From positions 2,738,501 to 2,802,500 of the forward strand of contig NZ_CP045492.1 in the NCBI RefSeq assembly GCF_015500055.1: a stretch of 64,000 nucleotides of DNA. Reading direction: 5' to 3'. Below, one piece after another: positions 35,006 through 46,233 of this stretch (the stretch's first letter is position 1; each line of letters begins with the position of its first letter). The stretch comes from Mesorhizobium sp. NBSH29 (GTDB lineage Bacteria > Pseudomonadota > Alphaproteobacteria > Rhizobiales > Rhizobiaceae). Position numbers and translations under genes: made by a program. The notes under the pieces were generated by a model. That model searched no databases and was not told where the DNA came from. It was given only the letters and a program-made list of their open reading frames with translations.

Positions 35006-36727
35006 ATGCGACGGCAAATTCTAACATCAACGAGCGTCATCGCGCTCATGCTGGCTTCAGGCCATGCCTGGGCAGGCATGGATGAGGCGAAGGCCTTTCT
35101 AGATACCGAAATCAAGGAACTCTCGACACTCGATCGCGGCGCTCAGGAAGCCGAGATGCAGTGGTTCATTGATGCGGCGAAACCGTTCGCCGGGATGGAC
35201 ATCAAGGTCGTTTCTGAAACGATTGGCACGCATGAATACGAATCCAAGACGCTTGCCAAGGCTTTCACAGACATCACAGGCATCAAGATCACCCATGATC
35301 TGATTGGTGAAGGCGATGTGGTGGAGAAGCTGCAGACCCAGATGCAGTCGGGCGAGAACATCTATGACGCCTACATCAACGATTCCGACCTGATCGGCAC
35401 GCACTGGCGCTACCAGCAGGCACGCAGCCTGACCGACTGGATGGCCAATGCGGGCAAGGATGTCACCAATCCAAAAATCGACATCGACGATTTCATCGGC
35501 AAGTCGTTTACGACTGCACCGGACGGCCAGCTCTATCAGTTGCCCGACCAACAGTTCGCGAACCTCTACTGGTTCCGCTATGATTGGTTCAACGACGAGA
35601 AGAACCAGACCGACTTCAAGGCAAAGTACGGCTATGACCTCGGCGTTCCTGTCAACTGGTCGGCCTATGAGGATATCGCCGAATTCTTCACCGGTCGCGA
35701 AATCGACGGCAAAAAAGTCTATGGGCACATGGACTACGGCAAAAAAGATCCGTCACTCGGCTGGCGCTTTACCGATGCCTGGCTGTCGATGGCTGGCAAC
35801 GGCGACAAAGGCATCCCGAACGGTTTGCCTGTCGACGAATGGGGAATCAAGGTTGACGAGAAGTCTCGTCCAGTGGGTTCCTGCGTTGCACGCGGCGGTG
35901 ACACAAACGGTCCAGCAGCGGTCTATTCCATCGAGAAATATCTGGATTGGATGAAGGCCTACGCACCGCCGGAAGCCCAGGGCATGACCTTCTCTGAATC
36001 CGGCCCAGTGCCGGCCCAGGGAGCCATTGCCCAGCAGATGTTCTGGTACACTGCCTTCACCGCCGACATGGTCAAGCCGGGTCCGGTTCTCAACGACGAT
36101 GGCACCCCGAAATGGCGGATGGCACCGAGCCCGCATGGCGTCTACTGGAAAGACGGCATGAAGCTTGGCTATCAGGATGCCGGCTCGTGGACGCTGATGA
36201 AGTCCACCCCCGACGACCGTGCTAAGGCGGCCTGGCTCTATGCCCAGTTCGTCACGTCCAAGACCGTCGATGTGAAGAAGAGCCATGTTGGCCTGACCTT
36301 CATCCGTCAGTCGACGCTTGACCATGCGAGCTTCACAGAGCGGGCTCCAAAGCTCGGCGGACTGATCGAGTTCTACCGTTCGCCTGCTCGCCTCCAGTGG
36401 TCGCCAACCGGCACCAACGTGCCTGACTATCCAAAGCTGGCACAGCTCTGGTGGCAGGCAATCGGTGACGCTTCGTCGGGCGCCAAGACGGCACAGGCTG
36501 CGATGGACTCGCTCTGCGCCGAACAGGAAAAGGTCATGGAGCGTCTCGAGCGCGCCGGCATCCAGGGCGATATTGGTCCGAAGATGGCAGAAGAGCACGA
36601 TCTCGAATACTGGAACAAGGATGCGGTCTCAAAGGGCAACCTTGCGCCGCAGCTGAAGATCGAGAACGAGAAAGAACAGCCGATGACCATCAACTACGAT
36701 GAACTGGTCAAGAGCTGGTCCAAGTAA
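35006..36727 (+). CDS. glpV: Glycerol ABC importer substrate-binding protein GlpV
   Basis: Periplasmic binding protein of 573 residues with a signal peptide of about 23 residues ending SGHAWA. It is long for a family 1 solute-binding protein; rhizobial GlpV proteins are of similar size. The mature part begins GMDEAKAFLDTEIKELSTLDR, and ETIGTHEYESKTLAKAFTDITGIKITHDLIGEGDVVEKLQTQMQSG forms the first lobe. AAGGGAGGAA lies before the ATG, one of the strongest ribosome binding sites here, fitting a subunit needed in excess. A strong hairpin follows at 36762-36791. Confidence 0.92.
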   Translation: MRRQILTSTSVIALMLASGHAWAGMDEAKAFLDTEIKELSTLDRGAQEAEMQWFIDAAKPFAGMDIKVVSETIGTHEYESKTLAKAFTDITGIKITHDLIGEGDVVEKLQTQMQSGENIYDAYINDSDLIGTHWRYQQARSLTDWMANAGKDVTNPKIDIDDFIGKSFTTAPDGQLYQLPDQQFANLYWFRYDWFNDEKNQTDFKAKYGYDLGVPVNWSAYEDIAEFFTGREIDGKKVYGHMDYGKKDPSLGWRFTDAWLSMAGNGDKGIPNGLPVDEWGIKVDEKSRPVGSCVARGGDTNGPAAVYSIEKYLDWMKAYAPPEAQGMTFSESGPVPAQGAIAQQMFWYTAFTADMVKPGPVLNDDGTPKWRMAPSPHGVYWKDGMKLGYQDAGSWTLMKSTPDDRAKAAWLYAQFVTSKTVDVKKSHVGLTFIRQSTLDHASFTERAPKLGGLIEFYRSPARLQWSPTGTNVPDYPKLAQLWWQAIGDASSGAKTAQAAMDSLCAEQEKVMERLERAGIQGDIGPKMAEEHDLEYWNKDAVSKGNLAPQLKIENEKEQPMTINYDELVKSWSK

Positions 36728-36761
36728 GCACGCGCGGATAATGCGCATTGCTGAATGAAAT

Positions 36762-36791
36762 GAGGGGAGGCGGCTTAAACCGGCTCCCCTC
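36762..36791 (+). terminator. Strong hairpin between glpV and glpK
   Basis: GAGGGGAG and CTCCCCTC (36762-36769, 36784-36791), with an inner CGG/CCG pair, form a stable stem around CTTAAA. No T-run follows (GTCCTG), so it may protect upstream mRNA or terminate only in part before glpK. Confidence 0.5.
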
Positions 36792-36814
36792 GTCCTGTCA
36801 CGGGGGGGATTTTT

Positions 36815-38305
<1,491 letters not shown>

Positions 38306-38428
38306 ACCGCCTCGCAACCCGGGGCGATGCTGTTGTGCGCAGTATGGGCGGGAAGCTTGCTTGCCCACGCTTTCCCTTCCAACGTGTTGTTCTGCCATGG
38401 GGACGAGAACGCAGTGCAGAACAGCACC

Positions 38429-38454
38429 AAAAAAAAGCCCGCCGAAGCGGGCCT
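38429..38454 (-). terminator. Intrinsic terminator of the BA14K gene
   Basis: Read on the minus strand, GCCCGC-TTCG-GCGGGC (38437-38452) is followed by eight T (the A-run at 38429-38436), a textbook terminator 20 bases after the stop of the BA14K gene. On the plus strand the same stem is followed by CTTTCT and might also stop glpK transcripts. Confidence 0.9.
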
Positions 38455-38472
38455 TTCTGAAATTCTGTCAGC

Positions 38473-38943
38473 TTAGTATGGCGAATAGCACGGCTGACGC
38501 CCACCATTATATGGCTGGTAGGTGTTGTCGGACGCGCGGTATGAGCGGTATTTGTTGTAGCACCACTGCACATGGGCGTTACCGCCTCGCACGCGTGGCT
38601 GGTTGATCGCACCGCTGATGGCAGCACCCGCGATGAACGCTGCAGCCGGGAACCAGAAACCGTTGTGACGACGATAACCTGGACGGTGGTTGCGATAGCC
38701 ACGATGCCCACGATAATAGCCCCCACGGTCGGCCCGGCGAATATCACGCCTCATATGGCGGCGCTCAGCCCGTCGGTTGTGGCGGCGCCAACGGCGATCT
38801 GACTGAGCAAGAACCACATTGCCCTCGCTCGCAGCCTCGGCGCGCGGCACCGAAATGGGTGCAGAGTTAGCCGGCACAGCGGCGGTTATGGCAAATGAGA
38901 ACCCAAGTGCAGCAGCGCAAAGGCCTGACATAAACTTCTTCAT
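38473..38943 (-). CDS. BA14K family protein (secreted, basic)
   Basis: A 156-residue exported protein of the BA14K (immunoreactive 14-kDa Brucella protein) family. A signal peptide covers about residues 1-28. An Arg/Gly/Tyr/His-rich stretch follows at about 52-92, with repeated RGH/RNH/RRH units, and then a hydrophobic glycine/alanine segment FWFPAAAFIAGAAISGAI. The conserved C-terminal BA14K motif is AHVQWCYNKYRSYRASDNTYQPYNG with two cysteines. The Brucella protein has been linked to lectin-like activity; the function here is unknown. The ATG at 38943 gives a proper signal peptide. It is monocistronic with its own terminator. Confidence 0.85.
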   Translation of the reverse strand: MKKFMSGLCAAALGFSFAITAAVPANSAPISVPRAEAASEGNVVLAQSDRRWRRHNRRAERRHMRRDIRRADRGGYYRGHRGYRNHRPGYRRHNGFWFPAAAFIAGAAISGAINQPRVRGGNAHVQWCYNKYRSYRASDNTYQPYNGGRQPCYSPY

Positions 38944-39102
38944 AAAACTTCTCCTCGAGAGGGTCCCTATAGATCGATAACGACGCAGGGAGACCAAAGT
39001 TCCGCCGGGTCAAACATGACCATTCGCGCACTGAGGTCAAACGGAACCCGTCCCAGCACTTAATCGCGCGTTAAAAGCCCGCATTGAATGCTGTTTTTGC
39101 GG

Positions 39103-39131
39103 TTGACCGGCACCGCGCGCCTCCCTATGTT
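39103..39131 (+). promoter_or_regulatory. Putative promoter of tRNA-Lys
   Basis: TTGACC (39103-39108) and TATGTT (39126-39131) with 17-base spacing lie 35 bases before the mature tRNA 5' end, a typical distance for a tRNA promoter. Confidence 0.6.
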
Positions 39132-39166
39132 CCGCCCACTTTCAAGGGGTGGTTCGCCGCCCCCGG

Positions 39167-39242
39167 GGGCGCGTAGCTCAGCTGGTAGAGCAACTGACTT
39201 TTAATCAGTAGGTCTCGGGTTCGAACCCCGACGCGCTCACCA
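39167..39242 (+). tRNA. tRNA-Lys (anticodon UUU)
   Basis: All parts of the cloverleaf are visible in 76 bases: acceptor GGGCGCG/CGCGCTC (one G-U pair), D arm GCTC/GAGC, anticodon stem ACTGA/TCAGT with loop CTTTTAA (anticodon TTT), variable loop AGGTC, T arm TCGGG/CCCGA with TTCGAAC loop, discriminator A and an encoded CCA end. It lies convergent to tamB, whose stop is 50 bases away. No integrated element or repeated 3' end was seen next to it. Confidence 0.97.
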
Positions 39243-39292
39243 ACGATTTCTCTGTTAGGCTGCTTCGACCGGTTATTCGGTTTGTTGCCTTC

Positions 39293-42200
39293 TCAATAAT
39301 CCTTCTCATAGAAAATACCCACGCTCGACTCATTCGTTCCGACCGCGCCGCGGGCTTTCAAATCTTCGGTGATGTCGAGGTTGATGGTACCTTTTGCGCT
39401 GCCTCCGGCGCCGGCTTCGACGCCGAGGTAGACATTTTCGCTGATGTAGCGGCCAGCGCGTACGGCGGCGTTGCCTTCGCTGTCAGTGACGATGTCGAGG
39501 TCATCAAGGCCGGTTGCTTTGCGCAACCCGCTCAGCAGCGACGGGTTGGAGCCACCGGCGAGTTCGGCTGCGGCCGCTGCCAGCTGGGCAATCTGGAAGG
39601 CTGATAGCTCGTTGATGCTGCGGTTGAAGATCAGCTGCGCCAAAACTTCGTCCTGCGGCAATTGCGGCTGCGACGAGAACACGACCTCAGGATCAGACAC
39701 TCGGCCTGTTACTGTGACGAACACCGTAATATCGCGCCCGGCCGAGCGGGCGACGAAATTGATGAACGGGTCACGATCACCCACCAGCGTCACGGTGCCC
39801 TCGTCAAAGGTGATGCGCTGCGCAAGGATCGAGAGGCGGCCACGGACCAGTTCGAATCCGCCGACGGGCTGGATATTGTTGACCGGACCGGTGAGGCGCA
39901 CCGAGCCGCCAAGTTCGGCATCGAGTCCGCGACCGCGCACGAAAATGCGCCGGGGTGCGCTGACGGTGATATCAAGTCGTGCAACGCTGGGGCGGCTGCT
40001 GGGGGTCGGCGTGCCGTCATTGGCCTTTGCCCGCTTCAGCGTTGCCGCCACGTCGGCAGGCGGGTTGATATGGCGTACATTGATGGCAGCTTTTGCACCC
40101 AGACTGTCGGCCACCGTGATCTCGGCGCGCTCGACATCGATGCGTCCGCCTATCAGCGGGTCGCGCGCGAGTGCCCCGGTAACGGTCAGCGTCCCATTGA
40201 CAGTGGCTGTCACGAGACTGCCATCGGTGTACTTCGCCTGTTTTAGCGTGATGACGAGGTTGGCCGGAAATCCATCGGCGAGTGAAATGGTGCCCGACGC
40301 ACTGGCTGCGCCTCCCGAGCCGATAGCAGCCGAGGCGTTGCGAAGCGTCACAGTCTTGCAGTCTATGGTTCCCATCACTGCGATATCGCCCAGTCGCACA
40401 TTGGATTGCGTATCGATGAAGCTGGCCCCTACAGTGGAAAACATGCCGCGGATATCGGGGTTTTTGAGACTGCCCGAAATGCTGCCCGAGAGGCTGACCG
40501 TTCCCGACACCTGCGCGCCGCGCTGTGCCAAAAGCCTGTTGGCCAGCGCAAGCGGCGCATCGCCGTTCAGCGTCAGGGCAAGGCTATCGCCGGAGAGCGG
40601 AATCCTGCCGGCTGCTGACAGCGTCAGGCCTTGCGGGCCATTGGCATTGGCAGAGGACAACACGATGGCACGGTCGGCATAGGTACCCTCGGCCACGAGG
40701 TCGAGTGGTGCCGCGCCAAGATCCTGCAGCGGTTTGGCAGTGAGATTTTCGCCACGCAGCCGGAAGGCTGCGGTCGGATCAGCCAGCGCACCGCTCACCC
40801 GCGCCGTTCCCGAGATTGAGCCGGCCAGGGCTTGGCCCGGCGCGACGGTGTTGAGGATCGCCAGCGGGAATGCCTCAAGCGCGACATCAAGAGCCAACTG
40901 GCCGTCTCGACTGAGCGGCACGCCCCCGGAAATGCCTGCGCGCAAGCCTTCCGGGCTGGTGACAGTCGCGTTGATAGTCAACCGGCTGGTAGACGAAGTC
41001 CCGCGTGCGTCGAGGTCGATAGACGACAAGCCCGACTGAGCCATTGCGGCAGCCGTCAGCTGGTTGCCGGAAAGATCGAATCGGATATCCGGTGCCAGCC
41101 GCGTCCCGACAATCCGGGCGCTGCCGTTCACCCTGCCACCAAGCCGCAGGTCCGGTTTGATTGTGTTGGCAATGGCAAGCGGCAGCTCGGCGATGATGAC
41201 GGTAAGGTTAAGCGTGTCGCCCACCGACCCTTGCGCCTCGACGCGTCCGCCGCCGACATCTAGTGCCAGTCTGTCGACGGAAAAGTCTTTCCCCCGAACC
41301 GTGATAGCAGCCGGCTCCAATAACCGTGCGGCGAGATTTCCCTGCGCGATCTTAAGTGCATCGAGCCCAAGCCGGTAGCCGCCCTCGATGGGACTGAGCG
41401 CTCCTTCAGCGTCAACTGTCGTGCCGTTTTCGAGGCGGGCACTGGCCACGATGCCGGTGGCATCAAGATGCCTCACGGCGGTCGCCTTGAGTGTCGCCAC
41501 ATCGATGCCGTTGGCGGACACCCGCGCTGCCGATATGGTGCCGTTGACTGCCGGAACGCCCAAAAGATCGTCGATTGTTGCTTCGATATCAGCGCTGCCG
41601 AAACGGATATTATTGATTAGCAGAGACGACGCAGTCGCCTTGATGGTTGCGCCCTGCTTGTCGTCAAAGGAAGGGGTAAGCGTGATATCGGCGTCCAGAG
41701 CACCTTTGGCCTGCTGCAGGAAAAGGGCGGCAGCAGCAGAAAAATCCGTGGACTTTAGCGTCAGGCGACCGTCAAACAGCTTATTCGGCGTCCGTGTCAC
41801 AGCCCCTGATAGGCGTGTGCCTGCCGTGGTGAAATCAAGTTCGCTGAGGGAAAGTGTCTCTTTGCCAAATGCCAGCGCGGAAGCAAGCGTGACCCGCTCG
41901 CCGGCGAGAAATCCAGTGCCGGAAATCTGGCCATCCACCGCGCCGTCGCGAAGCGTGCCCTCAAATCCAAGACTGGCATCGCGCACGGTTTTGCCGGCAA
42001 GCGATCCATCGGCGATCGCAGCGCTGAAATTCAGGCCGATCAGGCCATCCGAACCACTGGCACGTCCCTTGGCAACGAGACGGCCGGCTGCTTCCTCCGA
42101 GAGGAGCCCGATGTCAGTGAGCACCGCGTCGATGTCAAAATTGGCGGCGCCGCTGGCGAAGGTGCCATTGGCGCCGAAATCAACTTGATCGTTGAAGAGG

Positions 42201-43882
42201 CGCAGCCTGTCCGCAGTGAGGCCTTTTTCGTTGCGGGCGAGGCGACCGGTGATTTTTGTGTCGCCGGCGAGCACTGCATCGGCTGGCGCGCTGTTGACAG
42301 CAAGGTTTTTGCCGATGCCGTCGACTGTCAGGTCGAATCCGCCAGCCATCGGGTTGATCGCGCCCTTTGCCGTAACATTCAACCCGCCCGAAAGCTGCCG
42401 GCCAGCAAGCGCGGAAAACGGCGCAATATTTTCAGCCTTGAGCGCAATATCGCCGTTGAATGCGAATTCAGCGATCTGACCCATGAGACTGAGATCCAGC
42501 GCCCTTGCGGTTACCTGAGCTTTGTCCAGTGTCAAAGGCTGCCCGGCATTCCACGCGCCGGCTATCTCCAGGTCGATGCGGTCGCCGAGTGCCTCCTGAA
42601 CATCGGCGCGCTTCGCAATGACGCCAGTGGCGGCACCTTCAGCGTTGAAGGTAATCCGGCGGGAGCCCGGCGCTGCAAGGTTCTGCGCCAGTCCACCGAG
42701 CTGCATGGTCAGTTTTTCGGATGCGAATGTTGCCGTCGTCAGGCCCGTAATGTCGAGGGAGCCCGTCCAGCTGTCAGTTGCCGTGGTTCCGAAAGCGAGT
42801 TTCAAGGCCGCCCGCTCAACCGTCGTTTCACCGCCGGGCACCGGCAGTACGGTTTTAGGCGATGCCGGATCTGCAATTTCTGCGGTCAGTTCAAGCCGCT
42901 GCAAGAATCCGTCATTTGCAGTCTCGGCCGACGCATCAAGCTGCAGCGCATTGCTTTTCAGGTTCAACCTGTCGAGCGAAAATCCGCCGGCGTCGCGGAC
43001 CACGCCGCTGGCAACCATGGAAACCTTGTCGCCAAAGAAGGCTTCAAACCGCGGTGCGACGATTTTGGCAATCGGGCCCTCGAAGTCCGTCGCAAAGCCA
43101 TAGCCGTCGCTCTGGCGGTCAACGGTAGCTGTGCCGGTCAGAACGCGTTCGGCATTGGCATCGAGCGTCAGATCAAGTTTCAGCGCGTCGAGCGGACCGG
43201 ACCCAGCCACGGTCAGCACCACCGGCGGCTGGCCATCCATGCTGAGCAAATTGGCAACGATCCCGTTTGCCGGCTCGACCAGATTAAGGTTCAGCTTCAA
43301 GACTTTACTGGCGTTGGCATAGATCGCCGCAAGCGTGAGTTTGCCGCCTGGTCCATCGAGGCGGGTAATGTCGAGCGCGGCATCGAGCGAACCCTCGACC
43401 AAGGAGATGCTGCCGACTGTGCTGATTTCCGAGGCTAGCCCGAAAACATCTGCCGCAAATGTAACGCGCGGCACGGCAAGCGTGCCAAGGCGGATCGCAA
43501 CCGGCAGGTCGGGCAGTTGAAAGCCGCCGGCTTCGGGGGCCAGGCCTTCGGCAGGAAGCGGCTTGCGCAAGACTTCGATTCTGTCCGCGGCAAGTGTCTC
43601 GATGTCGAGGCGCCCCAGCAGGAGAGCCGAGCGGGTCCAGACAATGCGTGCGTTTTCTATCCGCAGCCAAACGCCTTCGCGGTCGGCAATGCTGATTTCG
43701 GCGATCGTGGCATTCGACGACAGCACACCATCGATGCCGGTGATGCGAATTTTGCGATTGGGAGCGGAGAGCTGGTCTTCCACATAGGCCAGAAAACGTG
43801 AGCGATCGGCCTGCTCCCCAGCATCCTGCGCATGCGCGCCGGCAGCAAAAAGAGACAACAACAGAGCGAGAAAAATACGCAT
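39293..43882 (-). CDS. tamB: Translocation and assembly module protein TamB
   Basis: TamB (1529 residues) is an AsmA-like bridge across the periplasm that works with TamA in outer-membrane protein insertion and is implicated in phospholipid transport. An N-terminal signal/anchor (MRIFLALLLSLFAAGAHA) is followed by a very long array of repetitive beta sequence with many amphipathic strands. The DUF490/TamB C-terminal domain lies in about the last 400 residues, containing RGRGLDAELGGSVRLTGPV, FDEGTVTLVGDRDPFI and LPQDEVLAQLIFNRS. It ends FYEKDY. The start overlaps the tamA stop by one base (TGATG), so translation is probably coupled. Length is above the E. coli protein (1259) but normal for alphaproteobacteria. 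Confidence 0.94.
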   Translation of the reverse strand: MRIFLALLLSLFAAGAHAQDAGEQADRSRFLAYVEDQLSAPNRKIRITGIDGVLSSNATIAEISIADREGVWLRIENARIVWTRSALLLGRLDIETLAADRIEVLRKPLPAEGLAPEAGGFQLPDLPVAIRLGTLAVPRVTFAADVFGLASEISTVGSISLVEGSLDAALDITRLDGPGGKLTLAAIYANASKVLKLNLNLVEPANGIVANLLSMDGQPPVVLTVAGSGPLDALKLDLTLDANAERVLTGTATVDRQSDGYGFATDFEGPIAKIVAPRFEAFFGDKVSMVASGVVRDAGGFSLDRLNLKSNALQLDASAETANDGFLQRLELTAEIADPASPKTVLPVPGGETTVERAALKLAFGTTATDSWTGSLDITGLTTATFASEKLTMQLGGLAQNLAAPGSRRITFNAEGAATGVIAKRADVQEALGDRIDLEIAGAWNAGQPLTLDKAQVTARALDLSLMGQIAEFAFNGDIALKAENIAPFSALAGRQLSGGLNVTAKGAINPMAGGFDLTVDGIGKNLAVNSAPADAVLAGDTKITGRLARNEKGLTADRLRLFNDQVDFGANGTFASGAANFDIDAVLTDIGLLSEEAAGRLVAKGRASGSDGLIGLNFSAAIADGSLAGKTVRDASLGFEGTLRDGAVDGQISGTGFLAGERVTLASALAFGKETLSLSELDFTTAGTRLSGAVTRTPNKLFDGRLTLKSTDFSAAAALFLQQAKGALDADITLTPSFDDKQGATIKATASSLLINNIRFGSADIEATIDDLLGVPAVNGTISAARVSANGIDVATLKATAVRHLDATGIVASARLENGTTVDAEGALSPIEGGYRLGLDALKIAQGNLAARLLEPAAITVRGKDFSVDRLALDVGGGRVEAQGSVGDTLNLTVIIAELPLAIANTIKPDLRLGGRVNGSARIVGTRLAPDIRFDLSGNQLTAAAMAQSGLSSIDLDARGTSSTSRLTINATVTSPEGLRAGISGGVPLSRDGQLALDVALEAFPLAILNTVAPGQALAGSISGTARVSGALADPTAAFRLRGENLTAKPLQDLGAAPLDLVAEGTYADRAIVLSSANANGPQGLTLSAAGRIPLSGDSLALTLNGDAPLALANRLLAQRGAQVSGTVSLSGSISGSLKNPDIRGMFSTVGASFIDTQSNVRLGDIAVMGTIDCKTVTLRNASAAIGSGGAASASGTISLADGFPANLVITLKQAKYTDGSLVTATVNGTLTVTGALARDPLIGGRIDVERAEITVADSLGAKAAINVRHINPPADVAATLKRAKANDGTPTPSSRPSVARLDITVSAPRRIFVRGRGLDAELGGSVRLTGPVNNIQPVGGFELVRGRLSILAQRITFDEGTVTLVGDRDPFINFVARSAGRDITVFVTVTGRVSDPEVVFSSQPQLPQDEVLAQLIFNRSINELSAFQIAQLAAAAAELAGGSNPSLLSGLRKATGLDDLDIVTDSEGNAAVRAGRYISENVYLGVEAGAGGSAKGTINLDITEDLKARGAVGTNESSVGIFYEKDY

Positions 43883-45837
43883 CAGAACGCCTGTCCTATG
43901 CCGACATAAAATGCCACAGACGGATCGGCTGGGCGAGGGTCAAGCGGCACCGCGACATCGAGCCGGATGGGGCCGAGTGCTGTATAGTAGCGCAGCCCGG
44001 CGCCGGCACCGATGCGCAGGTCTTCTGAAAAGCCAGGAATGGTGTCTGCGCCGACATAACCGGCGTCGACAAAGCCAACGAGGCCGATGCTCTTTGACAC
44101 GCGGGCTCTTATTTCCGCCGAGCCTTCGATCAGCGAGCGGCCCCCGATGACTTCGCCCGCCTCGGTGTCAACGCCGATATTTCGATAGGCATAGCCGCGC
44201 ACCGAACCGCCGCCACCGGCAAAGAAAAGTTTGTCGGGGGCCACTTCCGATATCGGTGCACCAAACAGAGTGCCAAGCTTCAACCGACCTGCCAGCACAA
44301 CTGGATTTTCTGCGCCGAACCCATAATAGGCACGGCCTTCGCCGGTAAATTTGCCGATGAAATTGCCATAGTTGAACTCATAGAAAGGCTCGGCCCCGGC
44401 ATCCAGAAAAACGCCGTTTGTCGCATCGACCTTGTTGTCGCGGTTGTCGAAGGTAAGCCCTCCGAGCAAGCCCGCATACATGAAGTCGCGCGTGCCGAAA
44501 GTATCATCTTCGAACTGGGCGTATCCACCCTGAACGAAAGCTTTTGCTGAAAGTTCTTCCGAAAACAGGTGGTTGAACCCGATCAGCCCGGTGACAGCCG
44601 TGCGCGTATAGGGATCGAGTACCTCGCGGTCTCCAAAGACTGAGGCCTCAAAATCAGTATCCGGAGTAAAAACACCGGGTCGGATGAAGGAGACGCCAGC
44701 GCGATAGGTCAGCGCGTCCGGCTTAAAGGTGTCGCCGATACCGGCAACCTTTGCGTCAAAGCGCAGCCGTTCGGCCCGGCCGAATAGATTGCGATGCATC
44801 CAGTAGGCTTCGAGGCCAACACCATCGAGCGTCGAGTAGCTGCCGCCGACGCCGAAGCGTCGCGGCTTGCGTTCCTGCACCGACACTGTCAGGGGCAAAA
44901 GGCCATCGGCCCCGATGGCATCGGCTTCCTGAATGCGCAGTGCGCGAAACACATCAAGCTTGGAAAGCCGTTTGTTGGCACGCTCGATGTCGTCCGGATC
45001 ATACTCCTGACCGGGTTTCAGCCCTGTCATCCAGGCCACGTAGGCCGGGTTCATGCGCTCGGTTCCCACCACGGTCACGTCGCCATAGCTAGCCTTTTGG
45101 CCCGGAGATATCTCGATCTCGGCATCAACCGTATTGCTATCATGAGCGGCGGCGACACGGCGGTCGACCACGCTTGCCTTGGCAAAACCCTGTTGGCGCC
45201 AGGCTTCTACGGACAGTTTTTCGGCCTTGATGATCACGCCGGACCGCGCAACCTTGCCGGGCGCAAAGCCTTCATCCTCGGGCAGGTCCACGACATCACG
45301 TCGCTCAGTCGGTGTCGGCGCGCGGTTGATGATGCTGGCTTTGTCGAAGAAAAACTCCGGCCCAGGACTGACCGTGACGCTGATCAACGCGTTCTCGCCA
45401 AGTTCGCTATCCGGCGGCAGGTCGGAAGCCTCGCGCCCGTCGACCAGGATACTGATGGAGCCACCATAGCGGCCAAGCCCGTAAAGCGTAGCGAGAAGAC
45501 GACGGTAATCGCTACGCGCGGCATTCAACAGGCCAGCAGCACCGGAGGCAGGCTTTTCGCGGTCCTTCCAGAGGCTCGAAGACCCCTTCAAAAGTGTTTC
45601 GACATCTCCTTCATCGCCAGTGACGATGAATTCCATCGTATAGTTTTGGGGATCGCCTATGACATCTTCAGCGGGGTCTGGTTTGTCGCGACCAAAGATC
45701 TTTAGCCCGAATAACTCAAACGCGTGCGCGGGCGCAGCAACGCTCGCACCCAACATGATGACACCGGCAAGCAGCAGCAAATATCGCAACGCCAGACTTC
45801 TCACAACAGCTCCCCGACGTGCGCGCACGGAACCCAT
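43882..45837 (-). CDS. tamA: Translocation and assembly module protein TamA (Omp85 family)
   Basis: TamA (651 residues), an Omp85-family outer-membrane barrel with N-terminal POTRA domains. A signal sequence ends around APAHA (residue 38). POTRA-type sequence spans about 65-330, with YGDVTVVGTERMNPAYVAWMTGLKPGQEYDPDD near 230-265. The barrel includes the RGYAYRNIGV motif (R-G-Y/F in the L6 loop of Omp85 proteins) and LGPIRLDVAVPLDPR, ending in phenylalanine (FYVGIGQAF). An internal GTG (VRSLALRY) about 11 residues downstream is an alternative start. It is followed by tamB in one unit. Confidence 0.93.
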   Translation of the reverse strand: MGSVRARRGAVVRSLALRYLLLLAGVIMLGASVAAPAHAFELFGLKIFGRDKPDPAEDVIGDPQNYTMEFIVTGDEGDVETLLKGSSSLWKDREKPASGAAGLLNAARSDYRRLLATLYGLGRYGGSISILVDGREASDLPPDSELGENALISVTVSPGPEFFFDKASIINRAPTPTERRDVVDLPEDEGFAPGKVARSGVIIKAEKLSVEAWRQQGFAKASVVDRRVAAAHDSNTVDAEIEISPGQKASYGDVTVVGTERMNPAYVAWMTGLKPGQEYDPDDIERANKRLSKLDVFRALRIQEADAIGADGLLPLTVSVQERKPRRFGVGGSYSTLDGVGLEAYWMHRNLFGRAERLRFDAKVAGIGDTFKPDALTYRAGVSFIRPGVFTPDTDFEASVFGDREVLDPYTRTAVTGLIGFNHLFSEELSAKAFVQGGYAQFEDDTFGTRDFMYAGLLGGLTFDNRDNKVDATNGVFLDAGAEPFYEFNYGNFIGKFTGEGRAYYGFGAENPVVLAGRLKLGTLFGAPISEVAPDKLFFAGGGGSVRGYAYRNIGVDTEAGEVIGGRSLIEGSAEIRARVSKSIGLVGFVDAGYVGADTIPGFSEDLRIGAGAGLRYYTALGPIRLDVAVPLDPRPADPSVAFYVGIGQAF

Positions 45838-46233
45838 CCATCCGATCCCCTCCGGAGACAGATGAGAAACAAGCGCCCGACATAGATCGGAACTGAGGCG
45901 AAATCACCGTCCATTCCTACCCATTATAGGGCGAAGAATTGACGATTTGCTGAAAACCAAAATTTAATTCAACCAAAGCACAACTACAGGATGAATCTAT
46001 AGGTCGATACGTGTATGTCTTGGGTGTCGCGATTCTCAACCGATTCTGCGATCGATGCCCGGCAGGAGGCGGTTTACCGCCATTCAGGTCAACACCTGCG
46101 GGCGTCGCCTTGGGGTGGGCGAGAAGGGCAGCCCAGCAATGCGCGACGACGTGCCACGCAATGGTGATTGGAGCGCAACCGCTGTTCCAGCTATAGCCCG
46201 TCGCTGAATATAATCAGACAGACAAAGAGAATC
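45838..46233. other. 396-base divergent intergenic region between tamA and ccdA
   Basis: No gene is visible. TATAAT lies on the minus strand at 45923-45928 in the context CTATAATGGG and could be the -10 box of tamAB, though no good -35 box is found at 17 bases. A short hairpin GGCGG-TTTA-CCGCC occurs around 46068-46081. I see no clear promoter for ccdA. Confidence 0.45.

Noticed and set aside
39167-39292. Possible integration site of a mobile element at tRNA-Lys
   Set aside because: No integrase, no repeated tRNA 3' end and no change in gene character were found on either side; tamB follows directly.
42185-43438. A 417-codon open frame on the plus strand opposite tamB
   Set aside because: It lies entirely antisense to tamB, which has clear TamB domains and a coupled start with tamA. 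High GC content keeps opposite frames open. No family resemblance or ribosome binding site supports it.
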